This document shows, one piece after another, positions 17,694-26,238 of a stretch of DNA of 64,000 bases (position 1 is its first letter; every line of letters starts with the position of its first letter). This stretch comes from Sphaerotilus microaerophilus (GTDB lineage Bacteria > Pseudomonadota > Gammaproteobacteria > Burkholderiales > Burkholderiaceae_C): NCBI RefSeq assembly GCF_023734135.1, contig NZ_AP025730.1:4588001-4652000 (forward strand), in the 5' to 3' direction. The translations under genes and the position numbers were made by a program. The notes below the pieces were generated by a model. That model saw only the letters and a program-made list of their open reading frames with translations. It was not told the DNA's origin and ran no database searches.

Positions 17694-20045
17694 TCAGGCC
17701 GGCGCCTCGCCTTCGTCGACTGCCCCCATGGCCGCGCTGGCCCCGCCGTGGAAGCGGTACTGGTTGCGCCCCCCCTGCTTGGCCCGGTACATCGCCGCAT
17801 CGGCGTGGCGCATCAGCGCCTCGTCGTCATCGCCATCGTGCGGGTAGACGGCGACGCCGATGCTGAAGCTGGCACTCAGCCACTGGCCGCCGATCTCGTA
17901 GGGGCGCACCACCTCGCGCAGCACGTGACGGGCAGCCCCACCCGCGTCGTCGATGCGATCGATCTGCGGCAACAGCACGACGAACTCGTCTCCCCCCAGG
18001 CGGCAGGCGGTGTCGCTGGCGCGCAGCGTGCTGGTGATGCGCTGTGCCACCTGGCGCAGCAGCTCGTCGCCGCAGGCGTGGCCGAGCCGGTCGTTGACCT
18101 GCTTGAAGTGGTCCAGGTCCATGAACAGCAGCGCAAAGAGGTGGCCGTTGCGCCGCGCCATCTGCAGGCACTGCTGCAGGCGGTCGCGCAGCAGCAGGCG
18201 GTTGGGCAGGCCGGTGAGGCCGTCGTGCTGGGCCTGGTGGGCCAGCTGCACCGCCAGCGCGTGGGCCTGGGAGACGTCCTGGAAGGTGGCCACCGCGCCG
18301 ATCAGCCCGCCCGCGGCATCGATCATCGGCGCCACCGATTCGTGGATCGGGTGCTCGCCGCCATGGCGGTCGCGCAGCATCACGGTGTGGGGCAGCGCCG
18401 GCCGATCGCGCAGGTGCAGGCACAGCGCCACGGGGTCGGGCAGCTCGGCGCCGCTGTCGACGTCGCGGCGCAGCATCACCTCGCCGTAGAGCGTGCCGCG
18501 CACCAGCTCCGGCGGCCAGCCGGTCATCACCGTGGCCACCGGGTTGAGGTACTCGATGCGCCCGCTGGCGTCGGTGGTGATGACCGCGTCGGCCACGCTC
18601 TCCAGCGTGACGCGGCTGCGCTCGTGCTCGCGGGCCAGCTGCTCGGCCAGGCGCTTGCGCGTCACGTCTTCCAGCACCGCATGGAGGCGCACCACCTGGC
18701 CGTCGTCGTCGCGCTCGCAGGTGGCGGCGAAGAGCACGTCCAGCCGGCGCCCGTCGCGGGTCAACAGCCCGTACTCGATGTCGCGGCAGGCGCCGCTGGC
18801 CAGCAGGGCGGGCCAGTGGACCTGCATCGCCCGCTGGCGCGAGGGCTCATCGAAAAAATCCGTGGCCCGCCGGCCGATCACTTCCTCGCGCCGCCAGTCC
18901 AGGCGCTCCAGCCAGAGCTCGCTGACGCCCAGCACGCGGCCATCGGGCTCGCAGGACATCATCATCGCTGGGGTGCCCTCGTAGAGCGAGCGCAGGCGGT
19001 TGCGGCTGCGGTCGAGCACCTCGTTGTGGCGACGCGATTCGGCCACGGCGGCCGAAAGCAGCAGCGGCGGTACCAGCGCGGCCAGCAGCGGCAGGTAGAG
19101 CTGCACTGCCTGCCACTGCGCCGTCCAGGCCGGCAGCGGCAGCAGCGCAAAGGCCACCATCACACCCACGGCCATGGACAGCAGCAGCACCAGCGCGGCC
19201 ACCGCGACGAAGTCCAGCGCCAGCGCCGCCAGCACCAGCGGCAGCACCAGGTAGACGAAGGGAAAGGGCAGTTGCGTCAGCGCCACCAGCGCCGTGCCCA
19301 CCGAGAGCAGCGCCAGCGGCAGCAGCTCCCAGGACAGCAGCCGGCGGCGCAGCTCGCTGCCCGTGGACGCCAGCAGCGCCAGGCCGAGCGGCAGCAACGA
19401 CACGCTGCCCAGCAGCGAACTGGTGAACCAGGTCGGCCCGATGGCCAGCCAGTCACCCTGCCCCCGCAGCGAGAGCACCGCCGAACCCAGCACCGCCCCG
19501 ACCAGCGCGGGCAGCACCCCGCCCTGCAGCAGCACCAGGCCGCAGCGCCGCGGGCCCGCCTCGATGTGCCGGTAGGCACCGCTGGCCGACAGCCCCCAGG
19601 CCGCCACCCACGATTCAGCCACGTTCGCCGGCACGAAGGCAAAGGCGGCCAGCCAGCCATCACCGTGCCCGACGTTGGCCAGGCCGATCGCGGCGCCCTG
19701 CAGCACCAGCAGGGCCGGCCAGTAGCGCCGCGGGGCAAACAGCAGCCAGCAGGTGCCCCAGGCATTGGGGAACCACATCATCGCGATGTGCCCGGGCGCA
19801 CGCGACAGCTCCAGCGCCAGCCAGGCCAACCCCAGGGTGCCCAGGAACTGCAGCAGCAGCGCCGGCAGCGGCGCGCGCGCCAGCCAGGCGAGGGCACGCG
19901 CCTCCAGCACCACGCCACGCTGGAACCGGGATTGGACCTGTGGCGGCAGCGCCCCAGGTTCGAGCACGCCCCTGTGCAGTCTCCCTCCCTGCCCCGTGGC
20001 TGGCGCCTGGTCGGGATCCCCTGGCGAGGGCAGCACGCGGCTCAT
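17694..20045 (-). CDS. MASE1-PAS-PAS-GGDEF diguanylate cyclase
   Basis: About 783 residues. The N-terminal third is a MASE1-like membrane sensor (multiple TM helices including APGHIAMMWFPNAWGTCWLL). Two PAS domains follow, then a GGDEF domain with intact GGDEF at 684-688 and a canonical RASD product-inhibition (I) site five residues before it. It should make c-di-GMP from two GTP and be feedback inhibited. The start chosen is the ATG at 20045, which overlaps the stop of the solute-binding protein gene (ATGA) and has GGAG upstream. The longer in-frame start at 20099 would overlap that gene by 58 bp. Confidence 0.92.
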   Translation of the reverse strand: MSRVLPSPGDPDQAPATGQGGRLHRGVLEPGALPPQVQSRFQRGVVLEARALAWLARAPLPALLLQFLGTLGLAWLALELSRAPGHIAMMWFPNAWGTCWLLFAPRRYWPALLVLQGAAIGLANVGHGDGWLAAFAFVPANVAESWVAAWGLSASGAYRHIEAGPRRCGLVLLQGGVLPALVGAVLGSAVLSLRGQGDWLAIGPTWFTSSLLGSVSLLPLGLALLASTGSELRRRLLSWELLPLALLSVGTALVALTQLPFPFVYLVLPLVLAALALDFVAVAALVLLLSMAVGVMVAFALLPLPAWTAQWQAVQLYLPLLAALVPPLLLSAAVAESRRHNEVLDRSRNRLRSLYEGTPAMMMSCEPDGRVLGVSELWLERLDWRREEVIGRRATDFFDEPSRQRAMQVHWPALLASGACRDIEYGLLTRDGRRLDVLFAATCERDDDGQVVRLHAVLEDVTRKRLAEQLAREHERSRVTLESVADAVITTDASGRIEYLNPVATVMTGWPPELVRGTLYGEVMLRRDVDSGAELPDPVALCLHLRDRPALPHTVMLRDRHGGEHPIHESVAPMIDAAGGLIGAVATFQDVSQAHALAVQLAHQAQHDGLTGLPNRLLLRDRLQQCLQMARRNGHLFALLFMDLDHFKQVNDRLGHACGDELLRQVAQRITSTLRASDTACRLGGDEFVVLLPQIDRIDDAGGAARHVLREVVRPYEIGGQWLSASFSIGVAVYPHDGDDDEALMRHADAAMYRAKQGGRNQYRFHGGASAAMGAVDEGEAPA

Positions 20046-21049
20046 CGCGGCAGCTCCGGGCGAGCGCGTCGCCTGCGCCGCCAATGCAGCCACGACCACA
20101 GGCCCGCCCCCAACAACACGGCCACGACCCCGGCACGGGCCAGGCGCTGCCGATGGGAATCGGGCGCCTCCGCCAGCCCGCCGGCCATCCAGCGCTCGAC
20201 CAGGGCATCGCGCTCGGCCAGCGGCAGCTCCGCCAGGGCACGCTCCAACGTGGCGCCCAGCTCCGGCCGGTCACGCCGCCAGGCGAAGCTCAGCGGGTAG
20301 TCAAAGCCCACTGGCGGCCCCAGCTGCAGCCCCGGCAGTCCGAGCCGGCGCATCAGGAAGCGCGCACTGGCCACGTCCATCACCGCGCCGGCGACCTGGC
20401 CCTCGCTCAGCAGCCTCAGCGCGCGGGCATCGTCAGGCACCGCGAGCCAGCGCACGCGGGGGTGCGCTGCCTGCACATGGGCCTGCACTGCGTAGCCGGC
20501 ACCGACCGCCACCGGCTGGCCGGTGTAGGCCGACAGGTCATCGCTGCCCGGCCCGGCGCGGCGCACCAGCACCGCCGGCACCACCAGGTAGGGCGAGGTG
20601 AAGCCCAGGTAGGCCGCCCGCTCCGTGGTCGGTCGTAGGGAGGAGAGCAGGTCCACCTCGCCACGCTGGGCGGCCGCGAGCTGCTCGGCCAGCGGCCGCG
20701 CCGGCAGGACCTCCAGCTGCCAGCCGGTGGCAGGCGCGAGCCGCCGCAGCAGGTCCATCGACAGGCCCTGGATGCTGCCGTCCTCGGCACGAAAGACGAA
20801 AGGGCCGTAATCTGCCTCCGGAGCAAAGCGCACGACGGTGGCGGGCTGGGCCGCAGCCACCGGCAGCGCAGGCGCCTCGGCGCCCGAGGCGCCAAAGGTG
20901 ACGCAGGCAGCCAAGGCGCCGAAGGCGGCGAACGGAACGTACCCAGCCACGCCGAGCCAAGGCCGGGGCCGAGGTGGGCCGCAGCGATTCAGCCGCCGCC
21001 CCGCATCTCGCCGGTCGGGTGCGCCGTCGCAGGCCGCGTACATCGCCAT
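20042..21049 (-). CDS. Family 3 solute-binding (PBPb) protein with C-terminal membrane anchor
   Basis: A 335-residue protein with an N-terminal hydrophobic segment (~34-52) and a type-3 periplasmic binding fold: VVRFAPEADYGPFVFRAEDGSIQGLSMDLL, then RGEVDLLSSLRPTTERAAYLGFTSPYL. The C-terminus has a second hydrophobic segment (AGVVAVLLGAGLWSWLHW) followed by a basic tail, so it is probably membrane tethered rather than ABC-transporter bound. No transporter genes are adjacent. Instead it is translationally coupled to the downstream diguanylate cyclase. The ATG at 21049 is preceded by GGGGGA. Likely a ligand sensor feeding c-di-GMP signalling (inference). Confidence 0.82.
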   Translation of the reverse strand: MAMYAACDGAPDRRDAGRRLNRCGPPRPRPWLGVAGYVPFAAFGALAACVTFGASGAEAPALPVAAAQPATVVRFAPEADYGPFVFRAEDGSIQGLSMDLLRRLAPATGWQLEVLPARPLAEQLAAAQRGEVDLLSSLRPTTERAAYLGFTSPYLVVPAVLVRRAGPGSDDLSAYTGQPVAVGAGYAVQAHVQAAHPRVRWLAVPDDARALRLLSEGQVAGAVMDVASARFLMRRLGLPGLQLGPPVGFDYPLSFAWRRDRPELGATLERALAELPLAERDALVERWMAGGLAEAPDSHRQRLARAGVVAVLLGAGLWSWLHWRRRRRARPELPR

Positions 21050-21188
21050 GCAGGTCCCCCGGGAAGACTTAAAGTGGCGAATCCCGCCCGGTCGATCGGG
21101 CCGGATCCAGCCGCCAAGCATGGCGGGCCCGGCGCGCTTTGGCAAGCCACCCCCCGTGGGTCGGCGCACAGACGCCGATGTGAAGCGT

Positions 21189-22250
21189 TCAGCGCCCCCG
21201 ACGTCGAGCCGGTTTGGCAGCGGCGGCAACGCGCCGCGGGTCGGCCGGCCAGTCGGCTGGCGGCGCTGCCGCAGCGGGCGCCGTCGGCACAGGGTCGCCC
21301 GGCTCGCCGGAACCGCCCGCCTGGGCATCGCGCCAGGCCAGCGCCTGCTCGTACAGGGCGTTGCGCGCCAGCCCGGTGGCCTGGGCCGTGAGCGCCACCG
21401 CCTGCTTCAGCGGCAACTCGGCCAGCAGCGTGTGCAGCAGCCGGCGCGCGCCCACCGTGGCGGCATCGCCGGTGGCCTCGTCGGCCTGGGCGGCGCTGCG
21501 CCCGTGCAGCACCAGCACGAACTCGCCGCGGCGGTGGTCGGCATCGGCCGCCAGCCAGCCGGGCAGCGCGTCGCAGTCCAGCGGTTGCACCTGCTCGAAC
21601 TGCTTCGTCAACTCGCGGCAGACCGTCAGGCGCCGCCCGGGCAGGGCCTCGGCCAGCGCGGCGGCCAGCGCCTCGATGCGGTGGGGCGCCTCGAACAGCA
21701 CCACGCTGGCGCGCTCGTCGGCCAGCTCGGCCAACCGGGCCAGCCGCGCCGCGGCCTGCGGGGGCAGGAAACCCTCGAAGCGGAAGCCCGCCGCGCGGGC
21801 ATCGCCGGCCACGCTCAGTGCGGTGACCACGCTGCTGGCACCGGGCACCGGCACCGCACGCAGGCCGGCGGCCTGCACCGCGGCCACCAGGCGGGCGCCG
21901 GGGTCGGACACCGCGGGCGTGCCGGCGTCGCTGATGTAAGCGATGCGCTCGCCACGCTGCAGGCGCAGCACCACCTGGGCGGCGGCAGCCTCCTCGTTGT
22001 GCTCGTGCAGCGCCAGCAGCGGCCGGTGCAGGCCCAGGCGCTGCAGCAGTGTGCCGCTCAGGCGGGTGTCCTCGCAGGCCACCGCATCGACCTGGCCGAG
22101 CACGTGGACCGCGCGCAGGGTCAGGTCGGCGAGGTTGCCGATCGGCGTGGCGACCACATACAGTGTGCCCGGGGGCAGGTGCTGCGCACCGGCCACCTGG
22201 GCGGCGGCTTGCTGCAGGACGAGGGAGGTGGCGGTGGTATCCAGACTCAC
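21189..22250 (-). CDS. rsmI: 16S rRNA 2'-O-methyltransferase RsmI
   Basis: A SAM-dependent tetrapyrrole-methylase-fold enzyme that 2'-O-methylates C1402 of 16S rRNA. It has [36 protein letters not shown] and [13 protein letters not shown], all diagnostic. The GTG at 22250 gives 353 residues, with ~25 before the fold and an Ala/Pro-rich tail. An ATG at 22400 in the same frame would run into yraN on the other strand and add an unrelated Arg/Pro-rich stretch. No good Shine-Dalgarno precedes the GTG. It is divergent from yraN, as in many proteobacteria. Confidence 0.92.
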   Translation of the reverse strand: MSLDTTATSLVLQQAAAQVAGAQHLPPGTLYVVATPIGNLADLTLRAVHVLGQVDAVACEDTRLSGTLLQRLGLHRPLLALHEHNEEAAAAQVVLRLQRGERIAYISDAGTPAVSDPGARLVAAVQAAGLRAVPVPGASSVVTALSVAGDARAAGFRFEGFLPPQAAARLARLAELADERASVVLFEAPHRIEALAAALAEALPGRRLTVCRELTKQFEQVQPLDCDALPGWLAADADHRRGEFVLVLHGRSAAQADEATGDAATVGARRLLHTLLAELPLKQAVALTAQATGLARNALYEQALAWRDAQAGGSGEPGDPVPTAPAAAAPPADWPADPRRVAAAAKPARRRGR

Positions 22251-22260
22251 GGGCTTGGTC

Positions 22261-22309
22261 GAAGGCAAGGGGAACAAGGGGAACGAGCGGGACGGGACAG
22301 GCAACGACC
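22261..22309. repeat. Low-complexity GGGGAAC/GGCAAG tract
   Basis: Degenerate short repeats (GGCAAGGGGAACAAGGGGAA and onward to GGCAACGACC) between divergent rsmI and yraN. Similar tracts lie upstream of pilT, cheW and the M16 gene. No promoter is obvious inside it. Confidence 0.45.
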
Positions 22310-22323
22310 CCGCGGCCCAGCGG

Positions 22324-22683
22324 ATGCGAACCGGCCAGGCCGGCGAGGCCCGGGCGCTGGCCCACCTGCTCTCACAGGGCCTGCGACTGCTGACGCGCAA
22401 TTATCGAGTGGCCGCCGGCCCGTCCGCCCGCGGCGGCGAGGTGGACCTGATCATGCGCGCAGGCGACGGCACGCTGGTCTTCGTCGAGGTGCGAGCGCGC
22501 GCCAGCCGCAGCCAGGGTGGCGCCGCAGCCAGCATCGGCGCCGCCAAACGTCGGCGCATCGTCTACGCCGCGCAGCACTACCTCGCCCGCTGGCGCGGGC
22601 CGCTACCGCCCTGCCGCTTCGACGTGGTGGCCATCGACGGCGACGAGCTGGCGTGGCTGCCAGCGGCCTTCGACGCGGCCTGA
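22324..22683 (+). CDS. yraN: YraN/UPF0102 family endonuclease-like protein
   Basis: A 119-residue restriction-endonuclease-like fold protein: [22 protein letters not shown], then the PD-(D/E)xK-like core [21 protein letters not shown], all as in UPF0102. The biological role is unresolved in the family. The ATG at 22324 starts the conserved region; the frame is open further upstream through low-complexity codons. It heads the yraN-diaA-BON run. Confidence 0.9.
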   Translation: MRTGQAGEARALAHLLSQGLRLLTRNYRVAAGPSARGGEVDLIMRAGDGTLVFVEVRARASRSQGGAAASIGAAKRRRIVYAAQHYLARWRGPLPPCRFDVVAIDGDELAWLPAAFDAA

Positions 22684-22782
22684 ACCCCGCCCCCTCGCGC
22701 CGCGGCCCGCGCCGCAAGCCGCGGGATCTGGCAGAAACGGCTCTGAAACAGGACACCCAGGGGGCTCGAATATCATCGACCC

Positions 22783-23370
22783 ATGCTTGAACAACGCATT
22801 CAACAGCATTTTTTCGACAGCGCCGACCTCAAGTACGCGGCGGTGGACGTCCTCAGCCGGCCCATCCACGATGCGGCCCACGCCCTGCTGGGCTGCATCA
22901 CCTCGGGCGGCAAGGTGCTGGCCTGCGGCAGCGGCGGCGCGGTCCTGCTGGCCCAGCATGCGGCGGCGCAGCTGGTTGGGCAGTTCGAGCGCGAGCGGCC
23001 CTCGCTGGCCGCGGTGGCGCTGGGCGCCGATGCAGCGCTGTTGAACGCGCTGGCACGCAGCGGCCAGGGCGAGCAGATGCTGGCCCGCCAGGTGCAGGCG
23101 CTGGGGCACCCGGGCGACCTGCTGCTGGCCATCAGCACCGGCGACTCCGCACCGGACGTGCTTGCCGCCATCGAGGTGGCGCATGACAAGGAGATGGCCG
23201 TGATCGCCCTCACCGGTGAAGCCGGTGGCGACCTGGCCGGCGTGCTGACGGACACCGATGTCTGCATCGCCGTGCCGAACCAACGGGCCGCGCGCGTACT
23301 CGAAGCCCAACTGCTGGTGATCCACTGCCTGTGCGACACCGTCGATCTGCAATTGCTTGGAGACCACTGA
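22783..23370 (+). CDS. diaA: SIS-domain protein, DiaA/GmhA-like
   Basis: A 195-residue SIS-domain protein with the N-terminal helical part typical of DiaA and phosphoheptose isomerases, and the sugar-phosphate loops GGKVLACGSGGA and AISTGDSAPDVL. In DiaA the protein binds DnaA and promotes timely replication initiation; GmhA makes heptose-7-phosphate epimers for LPS. The neighbours (rsmI, yraN, BON lipoprotein) are those of E. coli diaA, favouring that assignment. TATCAT ends 6 nt before the ATG and no Shine-Dalgarno is visible. Confidence 0.87.
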   Translation: MLEQRIQQHFFDSADLKYAAVDVLSRPIHDAAHALLGCITSGGKVLACGSGGAVLLAQHAAAQLVGQFERERPSLAAVALGADAALLNALARSGQGEQMLARQVQALGHPGDLLLAISTGDSAPDVLAAIEVAHDKEMAVIALTGEAGGDLAGVLTDTDVCIAVPNQRAARVLEAQLLVIHCLCDTVDLQLLGDH

Positions 23371-23372
23371 AG

Positions 23373-24032
23373 ATGTCGCAGCCGAACACCCCCACCACCG
23401 CCCGCCCCGCCACCCCTGCCACCCCGGCCCCCCTGCGCGCGCTTGCCCTGGCGCTCGGCCTGGTGGCTGGCGCCACCGCACTGTCGGGTTGCGCCCCGTT
23501 GATCGTCGGCGGCGCGGCACTGGGCAGCGCGCTGGTGGTCACGGACCGGCGCAGCTCCGGCGTCCAGTTCGACGACCAGGCGCTGGAGGTCAAGGCCGGC
23601 AACCGCATCCGCGAGGCGGTTGGCGAGCGCGTGCGCGTGAACGTCAACAGCTACAGCCGCCTGATCCTGCTCACCGGCGAGGTGCACAAGGAAGAGGACC
23701 GGGCCGCTGTGGAAGCCGCCGTGGCGAAGCTGGACAACGTCAAGGTCATCAACGAGCTGGTGGTGGACTGGCCGCGCACCAGCGGCGAACAGTCCAGCGA
23801 CCTGATGCTGGCCAGCAAGGTCAAGGCCAAGTTCGTCGACACCCGCGGCATGGAGTCCAACGCCTTCAGCGTCGTCACCAACCGGGGCGTGGTCTACCTG
23901 ATGGGCAAGGTGACCGAGGAAGAGGCCGGCATCGCCGTCGAGGTGGCGCGCACCGTGCCCGGCGTGAAGAAGGTGGTGCGCGTGCTCGACATCATCACGC
24001 CCGAGCAGCTCGCGGCCATCAAGGGACGTTGA
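23373..24032 (+). CDS. dolP: BON-domain outer-membrane lipoprotein (DolP/YraP-like)
   Basis: 219 residues with a signal peptide ending in lipobox LSGC (ALALGLVAGATALSGC) and two BON domains (~60-130 and ~140-205), the layout of E. coli DolP (YraP), a lipoprotein supporting outer-membrane integrity. Ala/Thr/Pro-rich residues occupy the first ~20 positions. It starts 2 bp after diaA. Its stop is immediately adjacent to the stop of the convergent dehydrogenase gene with no gap. The symbol follows the gene neighbourhood and architecture. Confidence 0.87.
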   Translation: MSQPNTPTTARPATPATPAPLRALALALGLVAGATALSGCAPLIVGGAALGSALVVTDRRSSGVQFDDQALEVKAGNRIREAVGERVRVNVNSYSRLILLTGEVHKEEDRAAVEAAVAKLDNVKVINELVVDWPRTSGEQSSDLMLASKVKAKFVDTRGMESNAFSVVTNRGVVYLMGKVTEEEAGIAVEVARTVPGVKKVVRVLDIITPEQLAAIKGR

Positions 24033-24953
24033 TCACCGCAAGCGGCGGATGAGGCTGGAGGTGTCCCAGCGCCCGCCGCCCTCGGCCTGCACATCGGCGT
24101 AGAACTGGTCCACCAGGGCGGTGACTGGCAGGCGTGCACCGTTGCGGCGCGCCTCGTCCATCACCAGGCCCAGGTCCTTGCGCATCCAGTCGACCGCGAA
24201 ACCGAAGTTGAACTGGTCGTCCACCATCGTCCGGCCGCGGTTGTCGAGCTGCCAGCTCTGCGCCGCGCCCTTGCCGATCACGTCCAGCACCTGCTTCATG
24301 TCCAGGCCGGCCTTCTGGCCGAAGGCGATGGCCTCCGATAGCCCCTGCACCAGCCCGGCGATGCAGATCTGATTGACCATCTTGGCCAGCTGACCCGCCC
24401 CGCTGGCACCCAGCAGCGTCACCGCACGCGAGAACGCCATCGCCACCGGCTGCATCGCCGCGAAGGGCTCGGCATCGCCGCCGCACATCACCGTCAGCAC
24501 GCCATTGACGGCACCGGCCTGGCCGCCGGAGACCGGCGCATCGACGAAGTGCAGCCCCCGCTCACGCGCGGCGGCGTGCAGGTCGCGCGCCACCTCGGCC
24601 GAGGCGGTGGTGTGGTCGATGAAGACCGCGCCTTCGGCCATGCCGGCGAAGGCGCCATCGGCGGCCCGCTGGCCGCCACCCAGGTCAGCACCCAACGTGA
24701 CCGAACGAAGGTCGTCGTCGTTGCCCACGCAGGCGAAGACGAACTCCGCGCCCTGGGCCGCCTCGCGCGGCGTGGCCGCCGCTTGGCCGCCGTACTGCGC
24801 CACCCACTGCGCCGCCTTGGCCGCCGTGCGGTTGTAGACCGTGACTTGGTGGCCGGCACGCGCCAGATGGCCCGCCATCGGCCCCCCCATCACGCCCAGA
24901 CCGAGGAAGGCGACGCGGCGCGCCGGGATGGGTTCGTAGACCTTGGTGTTCAT
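24033..24953 (-). CDS. NAD(P)-dependent beta-hydroxyacid dehydrogenase (3-hydroxyisobutyrate dehydrogenase family)
   Basis: A 306-residue oxidoreductase with the Rossmann motif FLGLGVMGGPMAGHL, the substrate-binding signature DAPVSGGQAGA and catalytic Lys in GQLAKMVNQ. Members oxidise 3-hydroxyisobutyrate, tartronate semialdehyde or related acids; the sequence alone does not decide which. The ATG at 24953 has GGAG six bases upstream. The frame extends further 5' but without family similarity. It lies 73 bp downstream of pilU without an evident functional link. Confidence 0.9.
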   Translation of the reverse strand: MNTKVYEPIPARRVAFLGLGVMGGPMAGHLARAGHQVTVYNRTAAKAAQWVAQYGGQAAATPREAAQGAEFVFACVGNDDDLRSVTLGADLGGGQRAADGAFAGMAEGAVFIDHTTASAEVARDLHAAARERGLHFVDAPVSGGQAGAVNGVLTVMCGGDAEPFAAMQPVAMAFSRAVTLLGASGAGQLAKMVNQICIAGLVQGLSEAIAFGQKAGLDMKQVLDVIGKGAAQSWQLDNRGRTMVDDQFNFGFAVDWMRKDLGLVMDEARRNGARLPVTALVDQFYADVQAEGGGRWDTSSLIRRLR

Positions 24954-25026
24954 TGCTCGCTCCGAAGAAAGACCGCGCATTGTCACCAAGGCGCGTCCCG
25001 GCCGGGCGGCCCGGGTCGGACGAGGG

Positions 25027-26169
25027 TCAGACGATCGCCAGGTGCTCGGTACCGGCGCCGAAGTCGGTGTTGCGGGCGCGCCGGCTGTGCAGCTTGATCT
25101 GCAGGCGCAGGTCGTTGACCGAATCGGCGTTGCGCAGGGCATCGGCGTAGCCGATGTAGTGGCCTTCGTAGAGGTCGAACAGCGACTGGTCGAAGGTCTG
25201 CATGCCGTGCTCGCGGCTCTTCTTCATGATCTCCTTGATGGCAGAGACCTCACCCTTGAAGATCAGCTCGGACACCAGCGGCGTGTTCAGCAGCACCTCC
25301 ACCGCGGCGATGCGCCCGGCGCCTTCCTCGCGCGGCAGCAGGCGCTGCGAGATCATGGCGCGCAGGTTCAACGACAGGTCCATCAGCAGCTGGTCGCGCC
25401 GTTCTTCGGGAAAGAAGTTGACGATGCGGTCCAGCGCCTGGTTGGCGCTGTTGGCATGCAGGGTGGCCATGCACAGGTGACCGGTCTCGGCGAAGGCCAC
25501 CGCGTGCTCCATCGTCTCGCGGTCGCGGATCTCGCCCATCAGGATCACGTCGGGCGCCTGGCGCAGGGTGTTCTTCAGCGCGGACTCCCAGTTCAGGGTG
25601 TCGATGCCGACCTCGCGCTGAGTGATGATGCAGTTCTTGTGCGGGTGCACGAACTCGACCGGATCCTCGATGGTGATGATGTGGTCGTAGGCGGTTTCGT
25701 TGCGGTAGTCCACCATCGCCGCCAGCGAGGTGCTCTTGCCCGAGCCGGTGGCGCCCACCATGATGACCAGCCCGCGCTTGGACATGGTCACGTCCTTGAG
25801 CACCGTCGGCAGGCCGAGCTTGTCGATCGTCGGCAGCTCGCGCGGGATGGTGCGGAACACCATGCCCACCTGCCCCTGCTGCATGAAGGCATTGACCCGG
25901 AAGCGCCCCACCGCGGACGGCGAGATGGCGAAATTGCACTCCTTGGTGCGCTCGAACTCGGCCGCCTGCTTGTCGTTCATCACCGAGCGGGCCAACGCCA
26001 GCGTGTGCTGGCCGGTCAGCGGCTGCGGCGACACCTTGGTCACCTTGCCGTCCACCTTGATCGCCGGCGGGAAGTCACAGGTCAGGAACAGGTCCGACCC
26101 GGCACGCGACACCAGCAGCCGCAGCAAGTCATTGATGAATTTCGAAGCCTGATCGCGTTCCATCTGCAC
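25027..26169 (-). CDS. pilU: Type IV pilus retraction ATPase PilU
   Basis: A 380-residue PilT paralogue. It has Walker A GATGSGKSTSLA, the Asp box, Walker B GEIRDRETMEHA and His box ETGHLCMATLHAN. PilU acts with PilT in pilus retraction under load. It follows pilT by 69 bp on the same strand, the standard pilT-pilU order. The N-terminus (MERDQASKFINDLLRLLVSRAGSDLFLT) matches PilU rather than PilT. Confidence 0.95.
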   Translation of the reverse strand: MQMERDQASKFINDLLRLLVSRAGSDLFLTCDFPPAIKVDGKVTKVSPQPLTGQHTLALARSVMNDKQAAEFERTKECNFAISPSAVGRFRVNAFMQQGQVGMVFRTIPRELPTIDKLGLPTVLKDVTMSKRGLVIMVGATGSGKSTSLAAMVDYRNETAYDHIITIEDPVEFVHPHKNCIITQREVGIDTLNWESALKNTLRQAPDVILMGEIRDRETMEHAVAFAETGHLCMATLHANSANQALDRIVNFFPEERRDQLLMDLSLNLRAMISQRLLPREEGAGRIAAVEVLLNTPLVSELIFKGEVSAIKEIMKKSREHGMQTFDQSLFDLYEGHYIGYADALRNADSVNDLRLQIKLHSRRARNTDFGAGTEHLAIV

Positions 26170-26238
26170 ATCCTTTGAAGGACTTACCCGGACGCAGCAA
26201 GCGCCCTGTCCCGCTCACGGCCTGTCGATCCGCTGCCA

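Noticed and set aside
17694..20099. Longer start for the MASE1 cyclase at 20099
   Set aside because: It would overlap the solute-binding protein gene by 58 bp. The ATG at 20045 has a GGAG and a coupled ATGA junction.
16152..20300. A 1382-codon plus-strand frame opposite the M16 and GGDEF genes
   Set aside because: Gln/His/Arg-rich mirror of real genes with clear catalytic motifs on the other strand.
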